DNA from: Planctomycetota bacterium
GTDB lineage: Bacteria; Planctomycetota; SZUA-567; H5-PLA8
Direction: 5' to 3'
DNA length: 64,000 bases
Assembly: GCA_015075375.1 (NCBI GenBank)
Contig: JABTUM010000001.1
Coordinates: 1,855,201-1,919,200 of the forward strand
Below the pieces are notes generated by a model. The model saw only the letters and a program-made list of their open reading frames with translations, made no database searches and was not told where the DNA came from. The position numbers and the translations under genes are program-made. Shown piece after piece: positions 33,306-41,946 of the stretch; the stretch's first letter is position 1; every line of letters starts with the position of its first letter.

Positions 33306-34268
33306 TTACTTGGCCTTCAGCAGGCTGTCCAGGCCCGTGCCCGGAACTTCCTTGTAGCGTTCCTGACCGCAGTCGCACTTGACCAGGCGCCAAACCAGCT
33401 TGGCCGGGGTTTCCAGGACCTGCTTGGTGACCGTTTCCGTCTTGGCCGGAATCTCGACCTTGGTGGCCACTTCGGCAGCCGTCTGGACTTCCTTGCGCAG
33501 CGTTTCGAACTTCGCCGGCAGCGTGCTCTGCGTCACGGCAGCGGGCGCATCCACGATCTCGCGGTCGATCTCGATGAACTCGGCCGGAACCGTGACCTTC
33601 TTGACTTCGGCCGGCTTCACCAGCTTGCGCACCTTGATCGCCTTCGTCAGCGCCGGGACCGGGATATTGCGCGTCTGCACGTCCGCTTCCAGAACTTCCT
33701 TGGCGACCGTGACGAACTTCGCAGGCGTTTCGCAGAAGCAGTAGCAGTTGTTGTCCTTACCCGTCTTCCAGTACTTCTTCGCCGGGCTGATCTCAACCTG
33801 CTCCGTCACCGTCTTGTACGAGGCCGGAACGACTTCCAGCGTCTGGCTTTCGGCGCGCACGACCACCTGCTCGTCCGCCCAGTCCCACTGCGCCGGGATC
33901 ACTTCGTACGTCTCGTACTCGTCGCGCACCTTGACCTTCACCTTCTCGGTCTTGAACTTCGCCGGCACCACCGAAGCCACCTTCTTCTCCGGGGCGACCT
34001 GGATCGTCTCTTCCTTCGTCTCGTACTTGGCCGGAGCCACCTGCGTGTAGTGCGTCGCCGGCTGGACCGTGACCTGCTCGGTCACCGTCTTGTACTTCGC
34101 CGGGATCGTCACCAGACACCACCCGTCGCCGGGCTTCGCCGGAGGCGGACCCTTGCCTTCTTCGAACGGTACTTCGTTCGGAGTGGCATCCGCCGCCTGT
34201 ACCCCGCACGCCAGCACCAAAGCCAGCACGCTGAAAACCGCCAACGACTTACGCGTCATGAATCGCAT
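33306..34268 (-). CDS. exported repeat protein (PAKYKTVTEQV-type repeats)
   Basis: 320 residues. Signal peptide RKSLAVFSVLALVLACGVQA. The mature part is made largely of repeats of about 25-30 residues with a pattern like PAxYKTVTEQVxVxPA, e.g. PAKYKTVTEQVTVQPA, PAKYETKEETIQVAP and PASYKTVTEQVEISPA. The alternating Val/Thr suggests beta strands, as in a fibre or an outer-envelope solenoid. Similar repeats are known from secreted or peptidoglycan-associated proteins, but I cannot name the domain. A Cys-rich break (KDNNCYCFCETPAK) and a C-terminal VKCDCGQE are unusual. The start has AGGAGGAGG nine bases upstream. Confidence 0.8.
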   Translation of the reverse strand: MRFMTRKSLAVFSVLALVLACGVQAADATPNEVPFEEGKGPPPAKPGDGWCLVTIPAKYKTVTEQVTVQPATHYTQVAPAKYETKEETIQVAPEKKVASVVPAKFKTEKVKVKVRDEYETYEVIPAQWDWADEQVVVRAESQTLEVVPASYKTVTEQVEISPAKKYWKTGKDNNCYCFCETPAKFVTVAKEVLEADVQTRNIPVPALTKAIKVRKLVKPAEVKKVTVPAEFIEIDREIVDAPAAVTQSTLPAKFETLRKEVQTAAEVATKVEIPAKTETVTKQVLETPAKLVWRLVKCDCGQERYKEVPGTGLDSLLKAK

Positions 34269-34734
34269 GTCAACCGCCTCCTCCTGGGCTCTCATCCTTA
34301 CGGATGTCCCCGCCCAACCATTTTGGAACAACAGTGTATGCTCCCCGAGCACAGCGCCACTCGGCACTGCGCATCCTTCCTTTTGCGGTACTTCGTTTTC
34401 TACTTCAGCACCCAACAGCCTAATCAGGTTCTGAACGAAGCAAGCGAAAGTCTATTCGGCAGCTACATTTTGTTTCTTCGAGCCAGCAATTACAAGTCGC
34501 ACTCTGTGTGCCAACGCAAATGGGATTAGGGGTGTTATCGGCATTTCCTGGCTTACCAAAGGAGTAAAATGCGAAGAAATGCCCTTTAAGGTACTGCTCT
34601 TAAGTCCAAGTTGGGCGAATTCCAATTCAGTACCCTAATGAACGCCCCAAGGCACCCCCTGTTGGCCACCCTGTAGTGATTCTTGCACTATGGGAGGTGT
34701 CTCAAAATCGGTCGGTCCATTGATTTCCGACAGG
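34269..34734. other. AT-richer gap of 466 bases
   Basis: Lower GC than neighbouring genes, especially at 34440-34700. No open frame of convincing length or recognisable product is present. It should hold the promoter of the repeat-protein gene (minus). An AAAGGAG followed by ATG at 34569 opens only a few codons. No terminator or riboswitch recognised. Confidence 0.5.
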
Positions 34735-36294
34735 CTAGGTTTGTAGCTCTTTGAGTTGCACGTCGTTGATTTCAAAGCAATGTTTCTCAAAAAATAGTTC
34801 CACAAGCTCGGGCAACAGCTTGAAGCGCCCCGCTTCTTCTTCCATGAGAATCTTCAGCGCGATTTCGTGGGGGATGGCTTTCTTGTATGGGCGGTCGCTT
34901 GCGGTCAGCGCATCGTAAATGTCGGCCACGCAAAGCACCTGACCGTCGAAGTGAATCGCGTCGCCCTTTAACGCGCGCGGGTAGCCCGAACCGTCCCGCT
35001 TTTCGTGGTGCGTGTAAGCGACTTCCGGCACCTCCGAGAGTTCGCGCGGCCACGGGATACGCAGCAGGATTTCGTAGCTCTTGGTCACGTGCGCTTTGAT
35101 GTCTTCCCATTCCGCCGCCGTCAGGTTGCCGCGGCGAATCGAGAGTACTTCCAGTTCTTCGGCCGTCAGCCAGCCTTGGGCATGCAACGCCTGAAGCGCC
35201 GCCAGTTCCTCGTCGTTCACCGGAGCCGGCCGGTTCTTGGCTTCCACCAGCTTCCGCGCCGCCGCCAGCGCGGCCGCCAGCGGTTCGTACGCTTCGCGCA
35301 GCATCGCGTCGGGATCGCCCTGGGTGCGCGCCGCCCGTTCGAACACCTCGGCCTTGCGTTGCAGCGCCAGGTTCTCGTAACGCGCACGGATCAGATCCAA
35401 GCCCTGCGGCGGGAGCTTATCGGCCTTGCAGAGCACGTATTCGCGCACGCCGATCTTGCCGACATCGTGGAGCAACCCCGCGTAGCGCAATTGGCGCATG
35501 CGCTCGCGCGTATAACGAATCGCGCGGAAGGGCGTCTCGTCCGATTCGTGCACGGCCTTGGCAAGGTTCAGCGCGTAAAGCGTCACGCGCCGGCTGTGCC
35601 CGCTGGTGCACGGATCGCGGTCGTCGATGCTCCGGCTCATCGCCGATACGAAGGCCGCGAAGAGCCGGTCCATCTGCGCGTAAAGCTGCGCACTTTCGAG
35701 GTAGCTGGCCAGCAGGTTCGCCAGCGCGCTCAGGAAATTCTCGTCTTCCTGCCCGAACGCGGCCGCGCCGCCCGGCACGGACTTATTGAGGCACTGCACC
35801 ACGCCCAGCACGCCGCCTTTGCGGTCGCGCAGCGGCATCGCGAGCACCGAGCGCGTGCGGTATCCCGTCTGCCGGTCCACTTCGGGATTGAAGCGCGCAT
35901 CTTCGTACGCATCGGCGACGTTGAGCGTCTCGCCGGTGCGTGCGACATGCCCGGCCAAGCCCTTGCTGGCCGGAAAGCGGACCTCCTTCGCTTCCAGCCC
36001 TTCCGCGACCAGCGTGTAGAGTTCTTGCCGCTCGCGGTCGAGCAGAAAGACCGACGAACGCTCGCAGCGCATGATGCGGCTGGTGCGCGCGACGATCTTG
36101 GGCACCAGCGTCTCCAGATTCACCTCGCCGCCCAGATCGCGCGCGGACTCCAGCAGCAAGTACAGCTTTTCGATCTCTTCGGCTTGAGCCCGCGCCTGTT
36201 CCTGCAGCGGCGCGTTGGGCGTAATGGCCACCAGGCGCAGGGAAGTGCGGTGCGGGCGAAGCATGCGGGTTGAAGTACGCGTCGTGCGACTCAT
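34735..36294 (-). CDS. GAF + HD-GYP cyclic-di-GMP phosphodiesterase
   Basis: 519 residues. A short basic N-terminus is followed by a coiled segment, a GAF domain (about 60-205, with ERSSVFLLDRERQELYTLVAEGLE) and an HD-GYP domain. The metal motif HDVGKIG begins at His276, and the HHEKRDGSGYP motif is intact near 429-439. HD-GYP enzymes break down the second messenger cyclic di-GMP; GAF domains often bind small ligands or chromophores. About 150 residues separate HD from HHE, much more than usual, so a helical insertion of roughly 90 residues interrupts the catalytic domain. The start at 36294 is four bases after the stop of the YkgJ-like gene, suggesting an operon. Confidence 0.92.
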   Translation of the reverse strand: MSRTTRTSTRMLRPHRTSLRLVAITPNAPLQEQARAQAEEIEKLYLLLESARDLGGEVNLETLVPKIVARTSRIMRCERSSVFLLDRERQELYTLVAEGLEAKEVRFPASKGLAGHVARTGETLNVADAYEDARFNPEVDRQTGYRTRSVLAMPLRDRKGGVLGVVQCLNKSVPGGAAAFGQEDENFLSALANLLASYLESAQLYAQMDRLFAAFVSAMSRSIDDRDPCTSGHSRRVTLYALNLAKAVHESDETPFRAIRYTRERMRQLRYAGLLHDVGKIGVREYVLCKADKLPPQGLDLIRARYENLALQRKAEVFERAARTQGDPDAMLREAYEPLAAALAAARKLVEAKNRPAPVNDEELAALQALHAQGWLTAEELEVLSIRRGNLTAAEWEDIKAHVTKSYEILLRIPWPRELSEVPEVAYTHHEKRDGSGYPRALKGDAIHFDGQVLCVADIYDALTASDRPYKKAIPHEIALKILMEEEAGRFKLLPELVELFFEKHCFEINDVQLKELQT

Positions 36295-36298
36295 GGCT

Positions 36299-36970
36299 TC
36301 ACTCGAGATCCTTCGGTTCGCGCCCGCGCAGGAAAGCACTGAGCCGCGGTGCGGGTTCGGCGCGCGGCGGTTCGCGCAGATCGACGACCTGCGGCGGCGC
36401 GACGGGCGGCAGCGGCCGGCCGTCGCCCGAAGCTTCGCGTTCGCGCCGGATCCGTTCGTTCGCTTCCACCCACAGCGGCTTGGCCCAGGGACCGCGCGCG
36501 CGAATGCGTTCCCGCATCTCGTCGCTTACTTCCAGCAGTTCCGCCAAATTGTCGAAATCGGCCCACTCGCCTTCCCAGTCCCAACTGTCGATCGCCGGAC
36601 GGTATTCCGCCGGCGCATACTCTTCGACGTAAGGACAGTCGGTCGGAAACGCGCTGTGCTGTAATCCCTCGCGGATCGCCAGGCAGTCGGGGTTCTTCTC
36701 GAAGCGTTCTTCGTAAACCGTGCACCGGTTGGTTTCGGTATCGAGAAACTCGCACGGAAAAGGAGTGATAAAGACCGTTCGGCCCACGATGATCTTTTTG
36801 TAGCAGCACTTGCCGCAATTCGTGCACAGTGCTTCATGCTTAGCGTGCGCTTCGGGGGAATCCTGGGGGCCGGGGAGCGGCTTGCGCGGCTCGATACGGC
36901 GCGATTCCCGTCCGCCGGACGACGATACACGAGCCACGCGCATTCCTCGGGAACGTTCCTGCCGCTTCAC
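36299..36970 (-). CDS. YkgJ-family cysteine cluster protein
   Basis: 223 residues. Eight cysteines (49, 52, 55, 56, 73, 83, 96, 112) form the family pattern CxxCxxCC..C..C..C..C (CTNCGKCCYKK, FPCEFLD, NRCTVYEER, PDCLAIR, TDCPY), thought to hold zinc or an iron-sulfur centre. The first 40 residues are basic and disordered; the C-terminal third is Pro- and acid-rich. The function of the family is uncertain. The gene runs into the HD-GYP gene with a four-base gap, so the two are likely to be expressed together. Confidence 0.85.
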   Translation of the reverse strand: MKRQERSRGMRVARVSSSGGRESRRIEPRKPLPGPQDSPEAHAKHEALCTNCGKCCYKKIIVGRTVFITPFPCEFLDTETNRCTVYEERFEKNPDCLAIREGLQHSAFPTDCPYVEEYAPAEYRPAIDSWDWEGEWADFDNLAELLEVSDEMRERIRARGPWAKPLWVEANERIRREREASGDGRPLPPVAPPQVVDLREPPRAEPAPRLSAFLRGREPKDLE

Positions 36971-37126
36971 GATACCTTTTCAGTCTAGCACGCTCGCGCA
37001 TGAGGTGCCAGACCCCGCGAGGCTTGAATTAATTGACCGGTTGGCACGCTTCGATGCGTTTTCGAAACGAATAAAACGAAAACCAGTTGAGTCCCCACGT
37101 GCTTGGGATACGAATGAGGGGTCGGT

Positions 37127-37528
37127 ATGTTTGGCTTCAGAGGTGCCGCCGTGGGATTCAGTATCCGCAAAACGTCCAACGAGATCCTGGTTCTCGACCT
37201 CTCGGGCGAGTTGGACCGCCATAAGGGTCTCAAACAGCTTCGGGAGACCCTCAAGGCGCTCAGCCCTTCGCGTGAATTGCGCGTGATCCTGAACTTCCGC
37301 GATGTGACCTACGTTTGCAGCGAAGCGGTGGGCATGGTCTGCGCGCTGGCCGACGAAGTTCGGCGCGCGGGCGGGCGGGCGGCGTTCTGCGCGCTGAACG
37401 GACTGCCGCGCGATGTCTTCGAGATTCTCGGCGTGCCCAAGATCGTACGCAGCTTCTCGACCGAAACCGAAGCGCTGGCAGGGCTCAATCAGGACAATTC
37501 GCCTTCCGAACGCCGCGCCGGCGCCTGA
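37127..37528 (+). CDS. STAS-domain protein (anti-sigma factor antagonist type)
   Basis: 133 residues covering one STAS domain. The strand ILVLDLSGELDRHKG, then ELRVILNFRDVTYVCSEAVGMV with the likely phosphoacceptor Ser in CSEAVG, then GRAAFCALNG, fit the fold. Such proteins switch partners when phosphorylated by an anti-sigma-type kinase; no kinase of that kind is adjacent. A second STAS protein is encoded at 14936-15487. The C-terminal 15 residues are disordered. The start ATG follows GGGGTCGGT; the ATG is the first in frame. Confidence 0.85.
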   Translation: MFGFRGAAVGFSIRKTSNEILVLDLSGELDRHKGLKQLRETLKALSPSRELRVILNFRDVTYVCSEAVGMVCALADEVRRAGGRAAFCALNGLPRDVFEILGVPKIVRSFSTETEALAGLNQDNSPSERRAGA

Positions 37529-37538
37529 GCTCGATCCG

Positions 37539-38990
37539 CTAACCTTCCTCGTCCTCTTGGTCTTCCTCTTCTTCCGCCTCGGCCTCGGCCTCTAATTCGT
37601 CGTCGTTCGGACCTTCCTCTTCATCCTCTTCCGCGTCTTCGTCTTCCTCGTCGTCGCCTTCCTCGTAAATCCAGGCTTCGCTGCACCAAGCCACCCCGAG
37701 GTGGGCTTCGCGCGTCTCTTCCTGCTGCTCGACGGCGCCGACTTCCAGCGCGCGACCGCCGCAGCGGCGCTCGAATTCCAGGGCGAAACGGCCGGCCTGA
37801 TCGGAATCCTCGGCCCAGACGCGGTAGCTCCGAAAAAAGCGGCAGGCATCGGACTCCACGTCGGCGCGTTCGAACGGATCGTTGCGCTGCTCTTCGTCCA
37901 TCTCGGGCGGCAGTTCACCCTCCAGCAGGACGTGGAAGTCGCGGGCCTTGGGGCAGCGCGTGCCCTCCAGAGCGCGCAGTGCGCCGAGGATGTTCTCGTC
38001 GAAAAGCTGATGCTCGAACAACTGCTCCACGAACGGTTTGGCGTGATCGGCGAGACGGTTGCGCACAGCGTACCACAGGGCCGCGCAGGCCGCGGCGGGC
38101 GCGGGATCGGCGGCGCTCTCGTCGTGCTCGGCGGCCTCGGAAAGCTCGGCCGCGCGTTCGACCGCGCGCTGGCAGGCTTCCCAGCCTTGCCACGCCGCGC
38201 CTTCCTGTTCGGCCAGGTATGCGCGGGCCAGTTCGCTGCGCCAGTCGTCCGGCGCGAGGCGCTCCAGCGCCGTCAGACACGCAGCCGTCTGCGTCCGGTC
38301 GCGTTGCCGCGAGGCCGTCGTCGCCCAGTTAAAGTGCAGCGAGATGGAATCCGGATCGAGCGCGTGGGCTTTGCGATACGCTTCGCCGGCCTGTTCGTAG
38401 TGCCCGGCATCGGAATGCACGATCGCCAGCGCGATCCATTCGTGCGCGTCCTCGGGCACCAGCGCGAGGTACTCCCGGTAGGCCGCCACAGCCTCGTTGA
38501 GTTTGCCCAGCCGAGCGAGGACATGCCCGCGGCGCGCGCGGAACGGCGGGTAATCGGCGTTGCCGTCCTTGGCGATGGCTTCCGCGTACATGTTCACCGC
38601 TTCGTCGAAGCGCGCGTCGCGTTCGAGCACCAGGCCCAGGTTGTAAAGCGGCAGCGGATCGGCAGGGAGCTTCTCGCCCAAGCGGCGCAGGACCTTTTCG
38701 GCCCATTCGTACGCGCCCAGTTCGGAAAGCTGGATGCCCAGCGCCAGTTGCAGGGCCGTATCGTCGCCGTGGCGGCGCTGCGCGCGTGTCAGCAGCCGTC
38801 GCGCGTCGTCTTCCAGATCCTGATGCGCGAGGCAGACGATCTCGAGCGCCAGCGCGCGGCCCTGGTCTTTGGGACTCAACAAGGATTGGTCAAGTTTCTG
38901 CAACCAGCCGAGGGCTTGATCGAAACGGTGCTCGTTCAGCAGCTCGATCGCCTGGCGCAGCGGATCGTTCTGCGGTGCGCCGTCCGTCAT
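37539..38990 (-). CDS. TPR protein with acidic tail
   Basis: 483 residues, mostly helical. TPR-type units run over about residues 15-250, for example AEKVLRRLGEKLPADPLPLYNLGLVLE and NEAVAAYREYLALVPEDAHEWIALAIVH. Then comes a less regular region with several Cys and Trp, and a tail of about 45 residues made almost wholly of Glu and Asp. There is no signal peptide, so it is cytoplasmic. TPRs bind protein partners; the acidic tail could bind basic proteins or metal. No partner can be named from the neighbours. Confidence 0.82.
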   Translation of the reverse strand: MTDGAPQNDPLRQAIELLNEHRFDQALGWLQKLDQSLLSPKDQGRALALEIVCLAHQDLEDDARRLLTRAQRRHGDDTALQLALGIQLSELGAYEWAEKVLRRLGEKLPADPLPLYNLGLVLERDARFDEAVNMYAEAIAKDGNADYPPFRARRGHVLARLGKLNEAVAAYREYLALVPEDAHEWIALAIVHSDAGHYEQAGEAYRKAHALDPDSISLHFNWATTASRQRDRTQTAACLTALERLAPDDWRSELARAYLAEQEGAAWQGWEACQRAVERAAELSEAAEHDESAADPAPAAACAALWYAVRNRLADHAKPFVEQLFEHQLFDENILGALRALEGTRCPKARDFHVLLEGELPPEMDEEQRNDPFERADVESDACRFFRSYRVWAEDSDQAGRFALEFERRCGGRALEVGAVEQQEETREAHLGVAWCSEAWIYEEGDDEEDEDAEEDEEEGPNDDELEAEAEAEEEEDQEDEEG

Positions 38991-39172
38991 GCGTGGCCCT
39001 CGCCGGCGATTCGATAGCAACTGCGCGCGACTTCGGTCCCTCGTGGCTTAAGCGCTTCCTTTATTCGCCGCAAGAGCAGATGCCCAAACTTGAAGGATCA
39101 AAAGCTGCACGTGTTCAGACTCCCCTTCCCCGCGCTTGCCGTCCGGGGCCGCTCGGAACACAATAGGAAGCC

Positions 39173-40291
39173 ATGAGCACGCCCGAGATCGCCCGCATCC
39201 TGGAACGCGCCGCCGCCGGCGAACGCCTCACGCCCGAGCAGGGCTTGGCGCTGCTGGAAGGCGCCGAACTGAACGAACTGGGCGCCGCCGCGCTGGCCGC
39301 CAAGAACCGCCTGCACCCCGATCCCGTCGCCACCTTCGTGATCGACCGGAACATCAACTACACGAACGTCTGCGTCGCCGATTGCGATTTCTGCGCCTTC
39401 TACCGCCGCCCCGGCGATCCGGAAGCGTACGTGATCCCGCGCGAGGAACTGTACGCCAAGATCGAGGAACTCGTCGCCATCGGCGGAACGCAGATCCTGA
39501 TGCAAGGCGGGCACCATCCACGCCTGGACCTGGCGTGGTACGAGGAACTGCTCGGCGATCTGCGTGCGAAATTCCCGAAGGTCCACCGCCATGCGTTCAG
39601 CCCCAGCGAGATTCATTTCTTCAGCCGCTTATGGAAGCTGCCGGTGCGTGAAGTGATCCGGCGCTTCAAGGCCGCGGGTTTGCAATCGATCCCCGGCGGC
39701 GGCGGCGAGATCCTCGTCGACCGCGTGCGCCAACTCGTCGCGCCCAAGAAGGCAATGACCAACGAATGGCTCGATGTGTACGTGCAGGCCCACGCCGAAG
39801 GCTTGAAGGGCAGCGTGAGCATGGTCATCGGGCACTACGAGACGCTCGCCGAACGGATCGAACACCTCGAACGCGTGCGGCAGGTGCAGGATCAATGCGG
39901 CGGGCTCGACGCCGGCCCGTGGACGGCCTTCATCGTCTGGACCATGCAGCCCGACCACACGCTGCTGGAAGGTAAGATTCGCAAAGCCGGCGCCGCAGAG
40001 TACCTGCGCATGGTGGCCGTCGCGCGGCTGTACCTCGACAACATCCGGAACATCCAGGCGAGCTGGGTGACGCAGGGCGCGAAGGTGGGGCAGATGAGTT
40101 TCCTCTTCGGCTGCAACGATTGGGGCGGGCTGATGATGGAGGAGAACGTCGTCAGCCAGGCCGGGACGGTACATCACGTTCAAATCGAACAGATGCGCCG
40201 CATGAGCGCCGAACTGGGCCTGACCCTGCGCCAGCGCAATTTCTTCTACGAACTGATTGACGCCCCGCCGCAGCCGGTCGCGGCGAACTGA
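39173..40291 (+). CDS. mqnC: cyclic dehypoxanthinyl futalosine synthase
   Basis: 372 residues, radical SAM. The iron-sulfur motif CxxxCxxC is Cys67, Cys71 and Cys74 in CVADCDFC. GGTQILMQGGHHP, AFSPSEIHFFSR and SIPGGGGEILVD are typical of MqnC, which closes the ring in the futalosine route to menaquinone. This route, rather than the Men pathway, is common in planctomycetes. The other mqn genes are not in the window. The start is poorly preceded by a ribosome site. The stop codon overlaps by one base the start of a small gene (TGATG). Confidence 0.94.
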   Translation: MSTPEIARILERAAAGERLTPEQGLALLEGAELNELGAAALAAKNRLHPDPVATFVIDRNINYTNVCVADCDFCAFYRRPGDPEAYVIPREELYAKIEELVAIGGTQILMQGGHHPRLDLAWYEELLGDLRAKFPKVHRHAFSPSEIHFFSRLWKLPVREVIRRFKAAGLQSIPGGGGEILVDRVRQLVAPKKAMTNEWLDVYVQAHAEGLKGSVSMVIGHYETLAERIEHLERVRQVQDQCGGLDAGPWTAFIVWTMQPDHTLLEGKIRKAGAAEYLRMVAVARLYLDNIRNIQASWVTQGAKVGQMSFLFGCNDWGGLMMEENVVSQAGTVHHVQIEQMRRMSAELGLTLRQRNFFYELIDAPPQPVAAN

Positions 40292-40527
40292 TGCTGATTT
40301 TCTCGCAGGCCAAGGTCACCGTACGCGGACCGGGCGAAGTACGCGTCGAAGGCCTGCTCGAACCCCACGCCATCAAGATCAAGCACTTCGTCGGGGAATT
40401 GGCGCTCGAGCGCGCCACGATCCGCTACCGCTGGGGCCGCTGGCTCTTCTCCGGAGTCGAAGATCCCGGCACCCGGCAGCGGCTCCTCAATTTTCTCGTC
40501 AACGAGTGCCGGATGAAGCGCGGTTAG
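40291..40527 (+). CDS. small protein coupled to mqnC
   Basis: 78 residues, basic and beta-prone (LIFSQAKVTVRGPGEVRVEG...), not recognised. Its ATG overlaps the mqnC stop by one base, so it is translated with it. Its stop overlaps by four bases the stop of the convergent DUF4126-type gene. A role connected to futalosine metabolism is only suggested by position. Confidence 0.7.
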   Translation: MLIFSQAKVTVRGPGEVRVEGLLEPHAIKIKHFVGELALERATIRYRWGRWLFSGVEDPGTRQRLLNFLVNECRMKRG

Positions 40528-41762
40528 ACCGCGCCGGCGGCCTTTGCCGCCTCCCCCGGAGCATGCTTCAGCGCGCTCTCGAAGACGCTCTTGTAGAGCG
40601 AAAACTCCAGCATCGCCATCAGCGGCAGCATCAACGCGCCCAACAGCGGCACAACTTGCAGCAGGATCAGTGCCAGAATCAGCAACCGCACCCCCACCCG
40701 AAGCAGGCAGCCCATGCTCCGCGAGACGTACCGCCGGTACGGCGCGACCAGCCGGATGCGGTAGTAAATCAGCCCCGGTATCAGCCCCACGATCGGCACC
40801 AGGCTCAGGGCGAACGAGATACCCAGCACCGTCGGCAGGCGCTCGCCGATGCGCCGCTGGTACTCCTGCGCGAAGGCCGGATCGGAAAGGATGCGCTTCC
40901 CGCAGGCAGGGCAGCTTTGCGTGGGATCGCGCTCCTCCAGGTGCGCCGCGCAGTTCGGACAGCGCTTCTTTTCGGCCAGTTCGTACGGATGAGCGGCCAG
41001 ATCCTTCGCCGGATAGTCGAGCGTGTTACCGAAGAAGCCGACCGCGTGCGTATGTGCGGGCTTCGCCGCGCACTTGGGGCAAGCCAGCGCGCTAAGGTAC
41101 GTCGCTTCCCCGCAGCTCGCGCACGGCTTCTTGGACTGTTCCTCGCGGTGTGCGAGGTATTTCCGCATGGCCCAGAATCCGCCGGCGATCAGCGCCGCGA
41201 TCCCCAGCATCACCAGCGGGTACAGCACCAGCAGCAGAATGCCGAAGGCGCTCCACAGGTCCTCGATCCACGCGATGACCTTCTGCAAGCCCAGTTCGTC
41301 GGTCTCGTCGGCGTCGAGCAGCACGCTGACGATCGCGCCGCGGATGGTGGTCAGGAACCAGACGCCCGCGCCCACCATCAACGCGAGGGGCAGATCGCCG
41401 AAGCCCTGCTGCGTGATCTCGTGCGCGATCGCCGCGTCGGCGCTGCTCAGCACGCCCAAGGCCGTAATCGTCGCCATCGCCGGTTTGATGAACTGGTCCA
41501 AGTCGTTCATGAACGCGCGCACTTCGGCGTTTTTGGTGGAGATCAATTCCAGCAGCGCGAGGATGCCCAGCACCACCAGCGTCGCGTCGTGGGTGAACCA
41601 CGTGGGGCTTTGGGTGCACAAGTCGAGCAGCCCGGAATTCTTGATCGCCGGGATGTCGTGCCCGAAGCGCAGGAGCATGGCCGTCACCCAGGCCGGAATG
41701 AAAGCCCGCGACGGAAAGACGCCCATGGAACCGATCAGGTGAATAAAGGCGGCAACGCTCAT
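40524..41762 (-). CDS. DUF4126 membrane protein with zinc-ribbon insert
   Basis: 412 residues. The N-terminal half (1-215) has several membrane helices and reads as DUF4126 (AAFIHLIGSMGVFPSRAFIPA, LLELISTKN). The middle (about 225-305) carries three CxxC pairs (CASC, CPKC, CPNC) and CPAC, i.e. one or two zinc ribbons. The C-terminal third has two or three more membrane helices. Zinc ribbons between two membrane bundles are unusual for DUF4126. Function unknown; the ribbons suggest a protein or nucleic-acid contact on the cytoplasmic side. Confidence 0.8.
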   Translation of the reverse strand: MSVAAFIHLIGSMGVFPSRAFIPAWVTAMLLRFGHDIPAIKNSGLLDLCTQSPTWFTHDATLVVLGILALLELISTKNAEVRAFMNDLDQFIKPAMATITALGVLSSADAAIAHEITQQGFGDLPLALMVGAGVWFLTTIRGAIVSVLLDADETDELGLQKVIAWIEDLWSAFGILLLVLYPLVMLGIAALIAGGFWAMRKYLAHREEQSKKPCASCGEATYLSALACPKCAAKPAHTHAVGFFGNTLDYPAKDLAAHPYELAEKKRCPNCAAHLEERDPTQSCPACGKRILSDPAFAQEYQRRIGERLPTVLGISFALSLVPIVGLIPGLIYYRIRLVAPYRRYVSRSMGCLLRVGVRLLILALILLQVVPLLGALMLPLMAMLEFSLYKSVFESALKHAPGEAAKAAGAV

Positions 41763-41946
41763 GGATTCACGTCTCCTTCCCTCGGCATGGACGCGTCAAC
41801 CGGGCGCCTCATTCGATACCGAACGCGTGTCCAGCCTTTCAGTTGCAATTCCCGAATGTTCCAGAAACCTTGAAAGGAACGGAACCAAACCTATCCGCGG
41901 CAAGCGGATGAGCCAACCGCCGGAAAGCACCCAGGAGCTTCGCGCC

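Noticed and set aside
34569..34640. Short frames after AAAGGAG, one starting MPFKVLLLSPSW
   Set aside because: The first frame stops after six codons and the second after 19. The start of the latter recalls B12-binding radical SAM proteins, but it is too short to call a gene or pseudogene.
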